From Planctomycetota bacterium (GTDB taxonomy: Bacteria; Planctomycetota; Phycisphaerae; Sedimentisphaerales; UBA12454): a DNA stretch of 24,855 nt. Under the pieces are notes generated by a model that saw nothing but the letters and a program-made list of their open reading frames with translations, was not told where the DNA came from and searched no databases. The stretch spans positions 1 through 24,855 of the forward strand of contig JAHJUV010000025.1 of the NCBI GenBank assembly GCA_018828825.1, read 5' to 3'. Shown piece after piece: positions 1-5,951 of the stretch. The number at the start of each line of letters is the position of its first letter. Within the stretch, counting starts at the first letter, position 1. The translations under genes and the position numbers were made by a program.

Positions 1-2
1 CA

Positions 3-158
3 TTTAATTATTCATTATTTTTTGAAAATACAACTAAAATATATAAGTCAAACACTAAATCTATTAACGCATATACGGCCTCAGAATCAATTAATTTGAA
101 ATATGGCTATAAGGGTACCCACGTTGGCAACGTTATTACGCGTTTAAAAATGGCATAG
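3..158 (+). CDS. 3' end of an unidentified protein, truncated at the left edge
   Basis: A reading frame is open from the left window edge to a TAG at 156-158, about 51 codons without a stop in very AT-rich DNA, where chance stops should be frequent. The translated end reads GYKGTHVGNVITRLKMA, which looks protein-like. No start codon or ribosome-binding site is visible inside the window, so if real this is the C-terminus of a gene that begins upstream. It is co-directional with the gene set that begins at 419 but is separated from it by 260 bases that contain a promoter. I do not recognise the family. The main doubt is that the only evidence is an open frame. Confidence 0.42.
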   Translation, partial: FNYSLFFENTTKIYKSNTKSINAYTASESINLKYGYKGTHVGNVITRLKMA

Positions 159-362
159 CTATTTAAGAGTTACACATCTTAATATTAGTGTCTACATATA
201 AACATTAATACAATGCCATTGCAATATGTATTTAGTTATAAGTCTTTTATTTGATTGATGATATGTTGATTGCTTTAATTGATATGTGTTAATGTTGCAA
301 TTTCACAACTGATAATCTGATGTATAATTTTTCAAAAAACATAAATAGTCTATATTTTCTTG
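159..362. other. AT-rich intergenic stretch without a recognised gene
   Basis: Between the truncated gene and the promoter at 363 I see no convincing reading frame, RNA gene or terminator hairpin. The only structure nearby is a 13-nt palindrome (ACGTTGGCAACGT) at 121-133, just before the stop codon of the truncated frame. The base composition is strongly AT-rich, as in the rest of the first 3.3 kb. Confidence 0.5.
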
Positions 363-391
363 TTGACAAGAATCTGGTATGATTATAGAAT
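363..391 (+). promoter_or_regulatory. Sigma-70-type promoter of the winged-helix/PLD gene set
   Basis: The -35 box TTGACA (363-368) is a perfect match to consensus, followed by a 17-nt spacer and the -10 box TAGAAT (386-391, five of six). Transcription would start near 398, leaving about a 20-nt leader before the ATG at 419 with an AAAGGA ribosome-binding site. No other strong promoter was noticed before 3315, which fits one transcript for the whole set. Confidence 0.72.
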
Positions 392-418
392 AAATGAAAA
401 TCAGTTGAAAGGAATCTC

Positions 419-1015
419 ATGGCAGTTGCTAAGGATGTTTTTAAAGTAAGGTTATTTGTGGGAGATAATCAAGTTGCAGAATCAGACGACGTTAAGCTTT
501 GGCAGTCTGTATTTGCTGCGATAAACCGTAATGAAGATAGCGGCACAACGAGCGATAGCCTGCGATTGAATGATAACATATTATCTGGCACATCTCAGAT
601 TCAAGAACCAGTTATAAAATTTGCAAAGGAAATCGGTATTGATGTGTCGATGTTACAAATCGCGTGCGATCCAATACTTAAAGAGCCATTCATGCATTTA
701 GATATGCGTTGCTGGGCTGAATGGGTTAAGAATGTACCAACTCGAGGTCCGACTGCGGTAAGTGCTTTTGCACTTTCAGCGACTTTACTTTGCCTATGGT
801 TTCGGTCGGCCGGATTAGAAAATCCAACAATGCAACAATGCCAAACTATCCTTTCAGCTATTGGTTTGGAGGGGAAAAATCCAACTCGTTCAATTAAAAA
901 TTGCCCCTGGCTTCAGAGTAGACGTGGGCAGATTTTGCAATTAAAGCCGGCTGAGATTGATAAAGCTGTTGAAGTTGCAAAGGCATTCTGTGAAAAGAAT
1001 TCGCCTAATTTATAA
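419..1015 (+). CDS. Hypothetical protein, possible C-terminal winged helix (first gene of the set)
   Basis: 198 residues, ATG start with AAAGGA six bases upstream and a strong promoter just before it. I do not recognise the family. The N-terminal half is mixed and soluble. The C-terminal part (about residues 109-198) begins with TRGPTAVSAFALS, has a predicted helical core, then a basic stretch SIKNCPWLQSRRGQILQL ending in a helix. That layout (helices, a short beta-like hairpin with a basic Trp/Arg tip, closing helix) resembles a winged-helix DNA-binding domain, but this is a judgement by eye. There is no signal peptide or membrane segment. It is the first gene after the promoter and lies 36 nt before the next gene, so it is very probably co-transcribed with the winged-helix genes that follow. 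Confidence 0.75.
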   Translation: MAVAKDVFKVRLFVGDNQVAESDDVKLWQSVFAAINRNEDSGTTSDSLRLNDNILSGTSQIQEPVIKFAKEIGIDVSMLQIACDPILKEPFMHLDMRCWAEWVKNVPTRGPTAVSAFALSATLLCLWFRSAGLENPTMQQCQTILSAIGLEGKNPTRSIKNCPWLQSRRGQILQLKPAEIDKAVEVAKAFCEKNSPNL

Positions 1016-1051
1016 TAATAAATTATTATCAAAATATTTGGAGTTAAGAAT

Positions 1052-1744
1052 ATGGATACTAATATAGAAGCAATTTTGAAAAGCGTTTACGACCATGAGG
1101 AAAGAATTAAAAAATTGGAACAACTATTAATTCAGAGTTCTGGAGGAATCAACGACCCAATAATTTCGCAAAAAAAATTATCTCTAAGAGAACTTATGCG
1201 AAAGGTTAAATATTCCACTAGTGTTGAAAAAACATTATTGGTTGGATACTATTTGGAATTTTATGAAAAATATAAAAGCTTTAATACAGATGATATTAAG
1301 CGAGCTTTTAACATGGCAAAAGAACCGATGTTAAGCAATACCTTAGCATTCATAAACCAAAATATTAAAAATGGCAATATTATGGAATCAAAAGATATAA
1401 AAGATGAAAGGAAAGCATATACATTAACAGCTTCCGGTGAAGATTTGATAAAGAAATTAATCAGTGAGCCAGAAACACAAAAAAAAGCAACCGTCTCGCG
1501 GTCGTCTCCAAAGAAAAAACTATCGGGAGGCACTGGAGCCAAAGCTACTCTGGCTAAACTCATGGATGGAGATTTCTTTACTCAACCACGCACCATCAAC
1601 GATATAATTGAACACTGTAAGCACAACTTAGCGCGTTCCTTCAAAGCTAATGGATTTTCAGGAAAACTTGCAAACATGGTTCGTAGCGGGGAATTAACCA
1701 GAAAGAAGAACAAAGATGAACAATATGAGTACAATAAACCTTAG
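1052..1744 (+). CDS. Protein with tandem winged-helix-like domains and an N-terminal coiled coil
   Basis: 230 residues, ATG with GGAG eight bases upstream. Residues 1-30 form a short heptad-like coiled coil (KSVYDHEERIKKLEQLL). Residues about 54-138 have a winged-helix pattern: helices around VEKTLLVGYYLEF and TDDIKRAF, a recognition-like helix, then the wing strand and closing helix YTLTASGEDLIKKL. A basic Ser/Lys linker (142-158) leads to a second helix-turn-helix-like domain (161-227) ending ELTRKKNKDEQYEY. The first domain resembles uncharacterised winged-helix proteins found scattered in archaea and bacteria, from memory only. It is likely a nucleic-acid-binding or adaptor subunit of the same system as its neighbours. 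No enzyme motif was seen. Confidence 0.8.
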   Translation: MDTNIEAILKSVYDHEERIKKLEQLLIQSSGGINDPIISQKKLSLRELMRKVKYSTSVEKTLLVGYYLEFYEKYKSFNTDDIKRAFNMAKEPMLSNTLAFINQNIKNGNIMESKDIKDERKAYTLTASGEDLIKKLISEPETQKKATVSRSSPKKKLSGGTGAKATLAKLMDGDFFTQPRTINDIIEHCKHNLARSFKANGFSGKLANMVRSGELTRKKNKDEQYEYNKP

Positions 1745-1898
1745 TCCTGTTCTGGATTCCGCGATTGCAAATGTTTTGAGCAAGTTTCGGCATCAATTGA
1801 TTCAAACATACCTCGATACCAAAAAGAACTGCATAGAGGCAAGGTGTGAAGCAATGAAAGGAAATACAAATTCTTTTGTTTTGACTGCTTCTGGTTAA
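1725..1898 (+). CDS. Small ORF overlapping the previous gene, possible degenerate winged-helix relative
   Basis: 57 codons from the ATG at 1725; an ATG at 1716 in the same frame would add three. It overlaps the end of the preceding gene by about 20 bases in another frame, a spacing typical of translational coupling. The product is amphipathic (SPVLDSAIANVLSKF) and ends SFVLTASG, closely echoing YTLTASGEDL in the preceding protein. It could therefore be a real small partner or the worn-down remains of a duplicated winged-helix gene. The ribosome-binding site is weak (AAGAAGAAC), and no family is recognised. The bases from 1899 to 1977 contain nothing evident. Confidence 0.38.
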   Translation: MSTINLSPVLDSAIANVLSKFRHQLIQTYLDTKKNCIEARCEAMKGNTNSFVLTASG

Positions 1899-1977
1899 TC
1901 TTTTGTTAAGAATTGTTTTTGTAAAGAACAAGTTGTAAATGAAAAAACTTCAAGTTGAATGAATCGAGGATAACTTT

Positions 1978-2499
1978 ATGGACAGACAAGAAATTTTAAA
2001 AAAAATAGAATCTGAAGTTTCCATTATTAAAGACCAAGAACTGAGGAAGATCGCGTTTGAAAAGTTACTCAGTCAAGAGCTAGGAGAACCTGCTAGGAAA
2101 GAACAGAAAAAGAAAAAGGTCAAAAAGCTTACTAAAAAGAAAAGCGGCAAAAATAATGCTTGTTTATACTATTCGATTGACAACGTAAGAGATGAAATAA
2201 AAAACATTAACATTGCTAACCAAACGAAAGAATTGGTTCCCTACAAATTTTGCAAAAAAGTATGGGAAAGATGCTTATGGGTTTTGGTGGCGGCAAAAAA
2301 GTCTGGTATTGATGGCTTAAATAATCATGAAATCGCATATCTACTTTCTAAACGTTTGTATAAAAATACAAAATATTCCACTGTAAATCACGTTCGCGAG
2401 AAGGTAGCAGATGGTTTAGTGACTTTTGACCCGGGAACAAACTTTTGGCGAATAACCCCAGATGGTGAAAAACATTTAGGGACTTTGGATGTCCAATAA
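1978..2499 (+). CDS. Winged-helix protein with a lysine-rich linker
   Basis: 173 residues, ATG preceded by GAGG. The N-terminal 36 residues are helical (dimerisation-like), followed by a strongly basic stretch at 41-58 (KEQKKKKVKKLTKKKSGK) that could bind nucleic acid. Residues about 91-168 form the same domain seen in the next gene: LWVLVAAKK, a helix with NHEIAYLL, then VREKV, and a wing ending FWRITPDGEKHL. The match to residues 36-106 of the next protein (LWVLWAAKE, YEIADII, YYEIMQLGKEHL) is visible by eye, so the two genes share a domain by duplication or shared ancestry. The next gene starts 18 nt downstream. Function unknown; DNA binding or substrate recognition for the PLD-like protein is an inference. 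Confidence 0.8.
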   Translation: MDRQEILKKIESEVSIIKDQELRKIAFEKLLSQELGEPARKEQKKKKVKKLTKKKSGKNNACLYYSIDNVRDEIKNINIANQTKELVPYKFCKKVWERCLWVLVAAKKSGIDGLNNHEIAYLLSKRLYKNTKYSTVNHVREKVADGLVTFDPGTNFWRITPDGEKHLGTLDVQ

Positions 2500-2517
2500 A
2501 AATAGAGGAGTTAAAAA

Positions 2518-3315
2518 ATGGAATGTAATTGTATGAATAAGGAAATATTAGAAAAATTCCGAAAAGTAGAAACAAATGGTCTGCCTGATTTTAGCAATTA
2601 CGATAAGCCCTTTGAAATGGGATTGTGGGTTTTATGGGCAGCTAAAGAAAAAATTAATATAAAAACACTAACAGCTTATGAAATTGCTGATATAATTGTT
2701 AACGGGATGGAACATACCGTTACGGCAAGGGCGATTGTTAACGCGTTTAATAAGGCTAAGGGGGGAAAAATTCACCGACATCAGAAAGACGGAAAGACTT
2801 ACTACGAAATTATGCAACTTGGAAAAGAACATTTATTATCAAAGGTTGGCGGGGGACATGTAGAAGTTTATTATTTTGAACCCAGAAAGAAGTTTCAAAG
2901 CAAAAGGATTCTCACTAACGACATATTGTCAAATTTGAAAGGTACTTTAAAAATTGTAGATCCTTATGTTGACCCTAAAGTTTTAGGAATTCTACTAAAG
3001 GCGAAAGCAAAAAATGTTTATTTTCTAACTAAATTAGACAATTTATCTTTGCCAAACAAAAAACAATTTGTGGCAGAACTGCAAGATTTTAAATCTGAAT
3101 ATCCAAATATAGAGTTTAGAAATTACACATCTTCAGATATTCACGACAGATATATTATTTTGAATGATAGTCTTATTCTTTTAGGTCATAGCATAAAAGA
3201 CTTAGGAGACAAAGAATCATTTGCTGTTAAATTAGAAAAAAGAATAGCCGGTGATGTATATGATTCGTTACAAGAAACTTTCAATAGAAGATGGAAGATT
3301 GCTAGTCAGATATAG
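2518..3315 (+). CDS. Winged helix fused to a phospholipase-D-like domain (probable effector)
   Basis: 265 residues, ATG with GGAG upstream; an internal ATG at 2533 lacks as good a site. Residues 30-107 are a winged-helix domain shared with the preceding protein. Residues about 118-262 resemble a PLD-like domain: strand LKIVDPYVD (144-152), strand NVYFLT (166-171), then the signature IHDRYIILND (208-217) and GHSIKDLGDKESFA (223-236). The HDR-x4 pattern is the HxK(x)4D motif with Lys changed to Arg and, at the canonical Asp, Asn216 followed by Asp217. Only one such motif is present, so an active nuclease would need a dimer, and the Asn may weaken or abolish catalysis. The domain order suggests a DNA- or signal-sensing module controlling a nuclease-like effector. 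It is the last gene of the set. Confidence 0.82.
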   Translation: MECNCMNKEILEKFRKVETNGLPDFSNYDKPFEMGLWVLWAAKEKINIKTLTAYEIADIIVNGMEHTVTARAIVNAFNKAKGGKIHRHQKDGKTYYEIMQLGKEHLLSKVGGGHVEVYYFEPRKKFQSKRILTNDILSNLKGTLKIVDPYVDPKVLGILLKAKAKNVYFLTKLDNLSLPNKKQFVAELQDFKSEYPNIEFRNYTSSDIHDRYIILNDSLILLGHSIKDLGDKESFAVKLEKRIAGDVYDSLQETFNRRWKIASQI

Positions 3316-3425
3316 AATTTATTGGTTTACGAAAAGGAATGAAAGGTGAGAAGGGTAAACGAATTTCAGATTTGAAAGTTCAGATTTCAGAAGACGGCAA
3401 ACGAAATATAAACTCCCCGCCTCAA

Positions 3426-3457
3426 TCCTCCTTCGTTAAGAACTACGGAAGGACAGG
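3426..3457. repeat. Small GC-rich intergenic palindrome of a dispersed type
   Basis: The sequence TCCTCCTTCG...CGGAAGGACAGG forms an imperfect hairpin and is far more GC-rich than its surroundings. It is followed by a further GC-rich stretch (to about 3500) with a CCGCC-GCAA-GGCGG hairpin. The layout resembles the hairpin at 6946-6971 (TCCACC...GGTGGACAAG) and small dispersed repeats that I recall from Planctomycetota and uncultured phyla. It lies in the 266-nt gap between the PLD-like gene and the convergent AP2-HNH gene. It gives rise to a spurious reading frame. Confidence 0.45.
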
Positions 3458-3511
3458 GCGGCGGGGGCTAAATGACGAACCCCGCCGCCGCAAGGCGGAG
3501 AGTAGGAAAAC

Positions 3512-3573
3512 CCCGCACCAATCCATTTTACCGTAGCGATAAGAGATATAATTGAATATCAAATTGGTGCGGG
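3512..3573 (-). repeat. Inverted-repeat element with GGTGCGGGA ends, short copy
   Basis: CCCGCACCAAT (3512-3522) and ATTGGTGCGGG (3563-3573) are a perfect 11-bp inverted repeat around a 40-nt loop. The loop contains TAATTGAATAT just before the right arm, as in the copies ending at 5881 and 11536. Here the element lies between two convergent genes, so it is not in front of a start codon. Confidence 0.6.
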
Positions 3574-3581
3574 ACAAGAAT

Positions 3582-4208
3582 TTAAAAGCCGAAGACGGCC
3601 TTTTTATACTTATCCGGGATTGCAGGGACAGAGTCGAAATTGAGGGAGGCAAATTTGCCGAAATACTTTTTTGCAGCTTCATCGTAAGCTTTGGCGGCTT
3701 CTAACTCGCTGTCGAAATATCCGAGGAAGATTTTTCGGCGGTCGACCTTGATACCAGCGTAAAATTTATTGTGGTCCTTGTGGAACATAACGCCTTTGTA
3801 AATCGAGGAGCCATGGCCGAGTATTTTTTTGCGGTTATAATTGTTCTGGGCCTGTGTGGCTTGTCTTAGATTTGCCCTTCTGTTGTCAATGCCGATGTGG
3901 TTTCTATGGTCAACGAAAAAGCCCTTTTGTGGGTCCATTATTTGGCGGTGCATAAAAATCTCTTTCTTTTTTCCGTTTTCATAAAAAGTTCGTCTGGCGT
4001 AAAAGGTGCTGTTACTTTCTTTGGCGTACCAGTTATACATATAGAGTTTCAGATAGTCTCTGGCGTCAACGATGGCAAACAGGCCGCGAGAGAGCTTTGT
4101 GCGCATAAATGAAAAGCCGAACTTGAGCCATCTGTAAAACAGGATAGGCGCAAGCGCGATAAGAGCGACAGGGTCGGGAATCGGAATTTTATATGGAATG
4201 TAGAGCAT
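3582..4208 (-). CDS. AP2 domain-containing HNH endonuclease-like protein
   Basis: 208 residues. Residues 1-34 are hydrophobic and aromatic with no catalytic motif. Residues about 36-70 have KLSRGLFAIVDARDYLKL, typical of the N-terminus of AP2-HNH proteins. The HNH part has MHRQI (His87) then DHRNHIGIDNRRANLR (100-115), and the AP2 DNA-binding domain spans about 133-190 (SIYKGVMFHK, AGIKVDRRKIFLGYF, AAKAYDEAAKKYFG). Such proteins are homing-endonuclease-like nicking or cleaving enzymes, often free-standing. The start is uncertain: no clear ribosome-binding site precedes 4208, and an internal ATG at 4106 would remove the hydrophobic extension. I keep the long form because I recall similar extensions in relatives. 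The gene is less AT-rich than both flanks, suggesting separate acquisition. Confidence 0.85.
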   Translation of the reverse strand: MLYIPYKIPIPDPVALIALAPILFYRWLKFGFSFMRTKLSRGLFAIVDARDYLKLYMYNWYAKESNSTFYARRTFYENGKKKEIFMHRQIMDPQKGFFVDHRNHIGIDNRRANLRQATQAQNNYNRKKILGHGSSIYKGVMFHKDHNKFYAGIKVDRRKIFLGYFDSELEAAKAYDEAAKKYFGKFASLNFDSVPAIPDKYKKAVFGF

Positions 4209-4225
4209 AAGATATAAGATTAAAT

Positions 4226-4350
4226 TCTAAGCACTAAATCCTAAGCTCTAAACAAATCCAAATTACCAAAACTTAAATGTTCAAAACAGTTTGGAACATT
4301 GGAAAATTAGAATTTTGAATTTGTTTCGGATTTAGATATTAGGATTTCGG
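4226..4350. repeat. Long imperfect palindrome, MITE-like dispersed repeat
   Basis: The segment folds about a centre at 4288. The inner arms AATGTTCAAAAC (4276-4287) and GTTTGGAACATT (4289-4300) match at 11 of 12 positions. The outer arms carry related, looser complementary runs such as CTCTAAACAAATCC and GAATTTGTTTCGGA. Long AT-rich palindromes of this wording (AAACAAAT..., CTAAATCCTAA...) are, from memory, widespread intergenic repeats in several uncultured phyla and Planctomycetota. No gene is present here, and no terminator-type T run follows. Confidence 0.6.
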
Positions 4351-4354
4351 ATTT

Positions 4355-4399
4355 CCATAGTTAGACTTACAATTTTGTTGTTTTTCCGTCTAACTATGG
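4355..4399. repeat. Perfect 12-bp inverted repeat, 21-nt loop
   Basis: CCATAGTTAGAC (4355-4366) and GTCTAACTATGG (4388-4399) are perfectly complementary. The segment directly abuts the long palindrome at 4226-4350. It is not followed by a clear T run, so an intrinsic terminator is unlikely; it could be the terminal repeat of a small mobile element or a cruciform-forming site. Confidence 0.6.
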
Positions 4400-4514
4400 T
4401 TGTATTTTACCATATTATTAATAAAAGTCAAGGGAAATCTGCTAAAAAAGCTGATTTTTCAGTATCTGGGCCTTGGTATCTTGCAACGGGTATTGAATAA
4501 TTACAGTTAATTTG

Positions 4515-4542
4515 TTGCTTTATTTCGCGTTTTTAGTAGAAT
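4515..4542 (+). promoter_or_regulatory. Probable promoter of the K+ channel gene pair
   Basis: TTGCTT (4515-4520), a 16-nt spacer, and TAGAAT (4537-4542). Start of transcription near 4549 would give a short leader before the ATG at 4568. The same -10 sequence, TAGAAT, is used by the promoter at 363-391. Confidence 0.5.
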
Positions 4543-4567
4543 CATGCGGTGGAAAAAAGGTTAGTAA

Positions 4568-5299
4568 ATGAGTAGTAAATTCCTTGATGTTTTGAAAGCA
4601 CTTAAAGAACGTCTATCTTTTTCTGCTACAGGCAAGTATAAAGGTGAAGTTCTAAAAGTATCTCCTAAGGATGATTCTTCACGGGCTCAAAATGCTTTTC
4701 ATGAACTCGTAGGCATTATCGCCGGAGGATTAGCAGGAATAGGTGTCGTAATTTTTAAAACATTGTCTAGCAGCCAAGCGATTGGGGTGTTTTCTGCAAA
4801 GCTGGTTTCAAATCCGACAGCAAGCATTGTTTTACTTGGTTATTGCATGGAAAGGCATAAAGATGAACCAAGAGAAAATGAGGTTTTCAATATTGAGGAA
4901 TGTCATATATTTCCGACCGATAATATTAGAGCCTTCTTGACAAAGAGTGATGATTATTTTTCAAGTAATGATTTTAGCGACTTTAATTTTATAGAAAATA
5001 TTGGCAAAGAAAGATTTAAGTTAATTTTTAACCAAGCAGGAATTTGGGTTTTAACCGACAATATTGGCCTTTCCGAAGTGCTAAAGGAGACCTTTCCGCC
5101 GAATGCTTTCTTTTCAATTGGCCCCATGGAGCTAATGTTTGGATTACGAGAGTGCCTAATGAGCACAGTGTCAGATATTAAAAAATTGAAGTTTGACCAA
5201 GATATAGTCGAATCCTTTATAGTAAACCATGAGATAGGGTTTATTCCAGAAAACATCTATCAAGAGTGGCAAAAAAGGTTTAGATTTAGAGTTTCTTAG
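4568..5299 (+). CDS. Hypothetical protein with hydrophobic segments, partner of a K+ channel
   Basis: 243 residues, ATG with AAGG about seven bases upstream. I do not recognise the family. Residues 1-45 are charged and soluble. Two hydrophobic stretches follow, at about 47-64 (VGIIAGGLAGIGVVIF) and 75-92, suggesting a membrane hairpin or a lipid-associated helix pair. The remaining 150 residues are soluble and acidic with aromatic strands (ERFKLIFNQAGIWVLTDN) and no known catalytic motif. The K+ channel gene starts 23 nt downstream on the same strand, so the two are almost certainly co-transcribed; a sensor or gating subunit for the channel is a reasonable inference. The gene is AT-rich like the rest of the island. 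Confidence 0.72.
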   Translation: MSSKFLDVLKALKERLSFSATGKYKGEVLKVSPKDDSSRAQNAFHELVGIIAGGLAGIGVVIFKTLSSSQAIGVFSAKLVSNPTASIVLLGYCMERHKDEPRENEVFNIEECHIFPTDNIRAFLTKSDDYFSSNDFSDFNFIENIGKERFKLIFNQAGIWVLTDNIGLSEVLKETFPPNAFFSIGPMELMFGLRECLMSTVSDIKKLKFDQDIVESFIVNHEIGFIPENIYQEWQKRFRFRVS

Positions 5300-5322
5300 T
5301 GTCTTTTACGAGATAAGAGTCA

Positions 5323-5778
5323 ATGAAAAGATTTGTCTTATACTTTATTATTGCATTTTCTACTATTGTCATTTCTATGTTCTTAAATGCTATCATTTGG
5401 GGCATTTTAATAGTTATTTCTCTCGGGATGACAAAACTTATTTGGGGGCTCTTTAAAAGTGATGCAAAAAAATTACTTATTGCTGTATCAGTAATGCTTG
5501 TTTATGCATGGGTAACTATCTTGTATGGTTTTGTTTATTACTATCTGTCTTTTCTACCAGGAGATCATATTCAACCATCTTTTGACATCTCATCAACGGG
5601 CATATTGAATAGTATATATTTCAGTTTTGTTACTATAACCACATTAGGATATGGAGATTTTAGGCCAATATCTTGGATTGCTAAATTTCTTGTCATATCC
5701 CAATTAATCGCTGGGATTTTCATGATTGTCATTGGTTTAAACCGCGTAATTGGAAATAATAAAAATTCATCCCAATAA
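5323..5778 (+). CDS. Small potassium channel (two-pore-helix type, TTLGYGD filter)
   Basis: 151 residues, almost wholly membrane protein. Hydrophobic segments lie at about 4-42 (one or two helices), 51-77 and 118-140. The pore helix and selectivity filter SFVTITTLGYGD (101-112) match the KcsA-like ion-channel-2 family signature T-x-G-Y-G-D. There is no cytoplasmic regulatory domain such as RCK or a cyclic-nucleotide-binding domain: the protein ends 11 residues after the last helix. The missing regulator may be the upstream gene, 23 nt away. The ribosome-binding site is weak (AAGAG). Small channels and membrane effectors occur in some anti-phage systems, so a role in growth arrest is possible, but ordinary K+ transport cannot be excluded. 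Confidence 0.85.
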   Translation: MKRFVLYFIIAFSTIVISMFLNAIIWGILIVISLGMTKLIWGLFKSDAKKLLIAVSVMLVYAWVTILYGFVYYYLSFLPGDHIQPSFDISSTGILNSIYFSFVTITTLGYGDFRPISWIAKFLVISQLIAGIFMIVIGLNRVIGNNKNSSQ

Positions 5779-5854
5779 AAGTGAAGAAAAAACAGCCCTA
5801 TTTCTCCTTCGCTAATAAGATAATTGCATTGCAATCATTTTAGGAATTGAGTAA

Positions 5855-5881
5855 TTATTGAATACTTAATGGGTGCGGGAT
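5855..5881 (-). repeat. Single recognisable end of the GGTGCGGGA element family
   Basis: TTATTGAATAC followed by GGTGCGGGAT (5872-5881) matches the right end of the elements at 3512-3573 and 11424-11536. The complementary left arm is not intact; only a short ATCCC-AAT remnant is visible at 5769-5776, overlapping the end of the channel gene. The 173-nt gap here lies between convergent genes. Confidence 0.5.
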
Positions 5882-5951
5882 AGACCACCAATCGCTACCA
5901 CTTTCTGGTATTTTTCAGTTTTGCGATTAGGTCTTTTTTGCCTTTTGAGGT

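Noticed and set aside
3339..3536. 65-codon plus-strand frame between the PLD-like gene and the AP2-HNH gene
   Set aside because: It runs through the GC-rich palindromic repeats and reads low-complexity basic peptides (SSFVKNYGRTGRRG), a usual artefact of such repeats.
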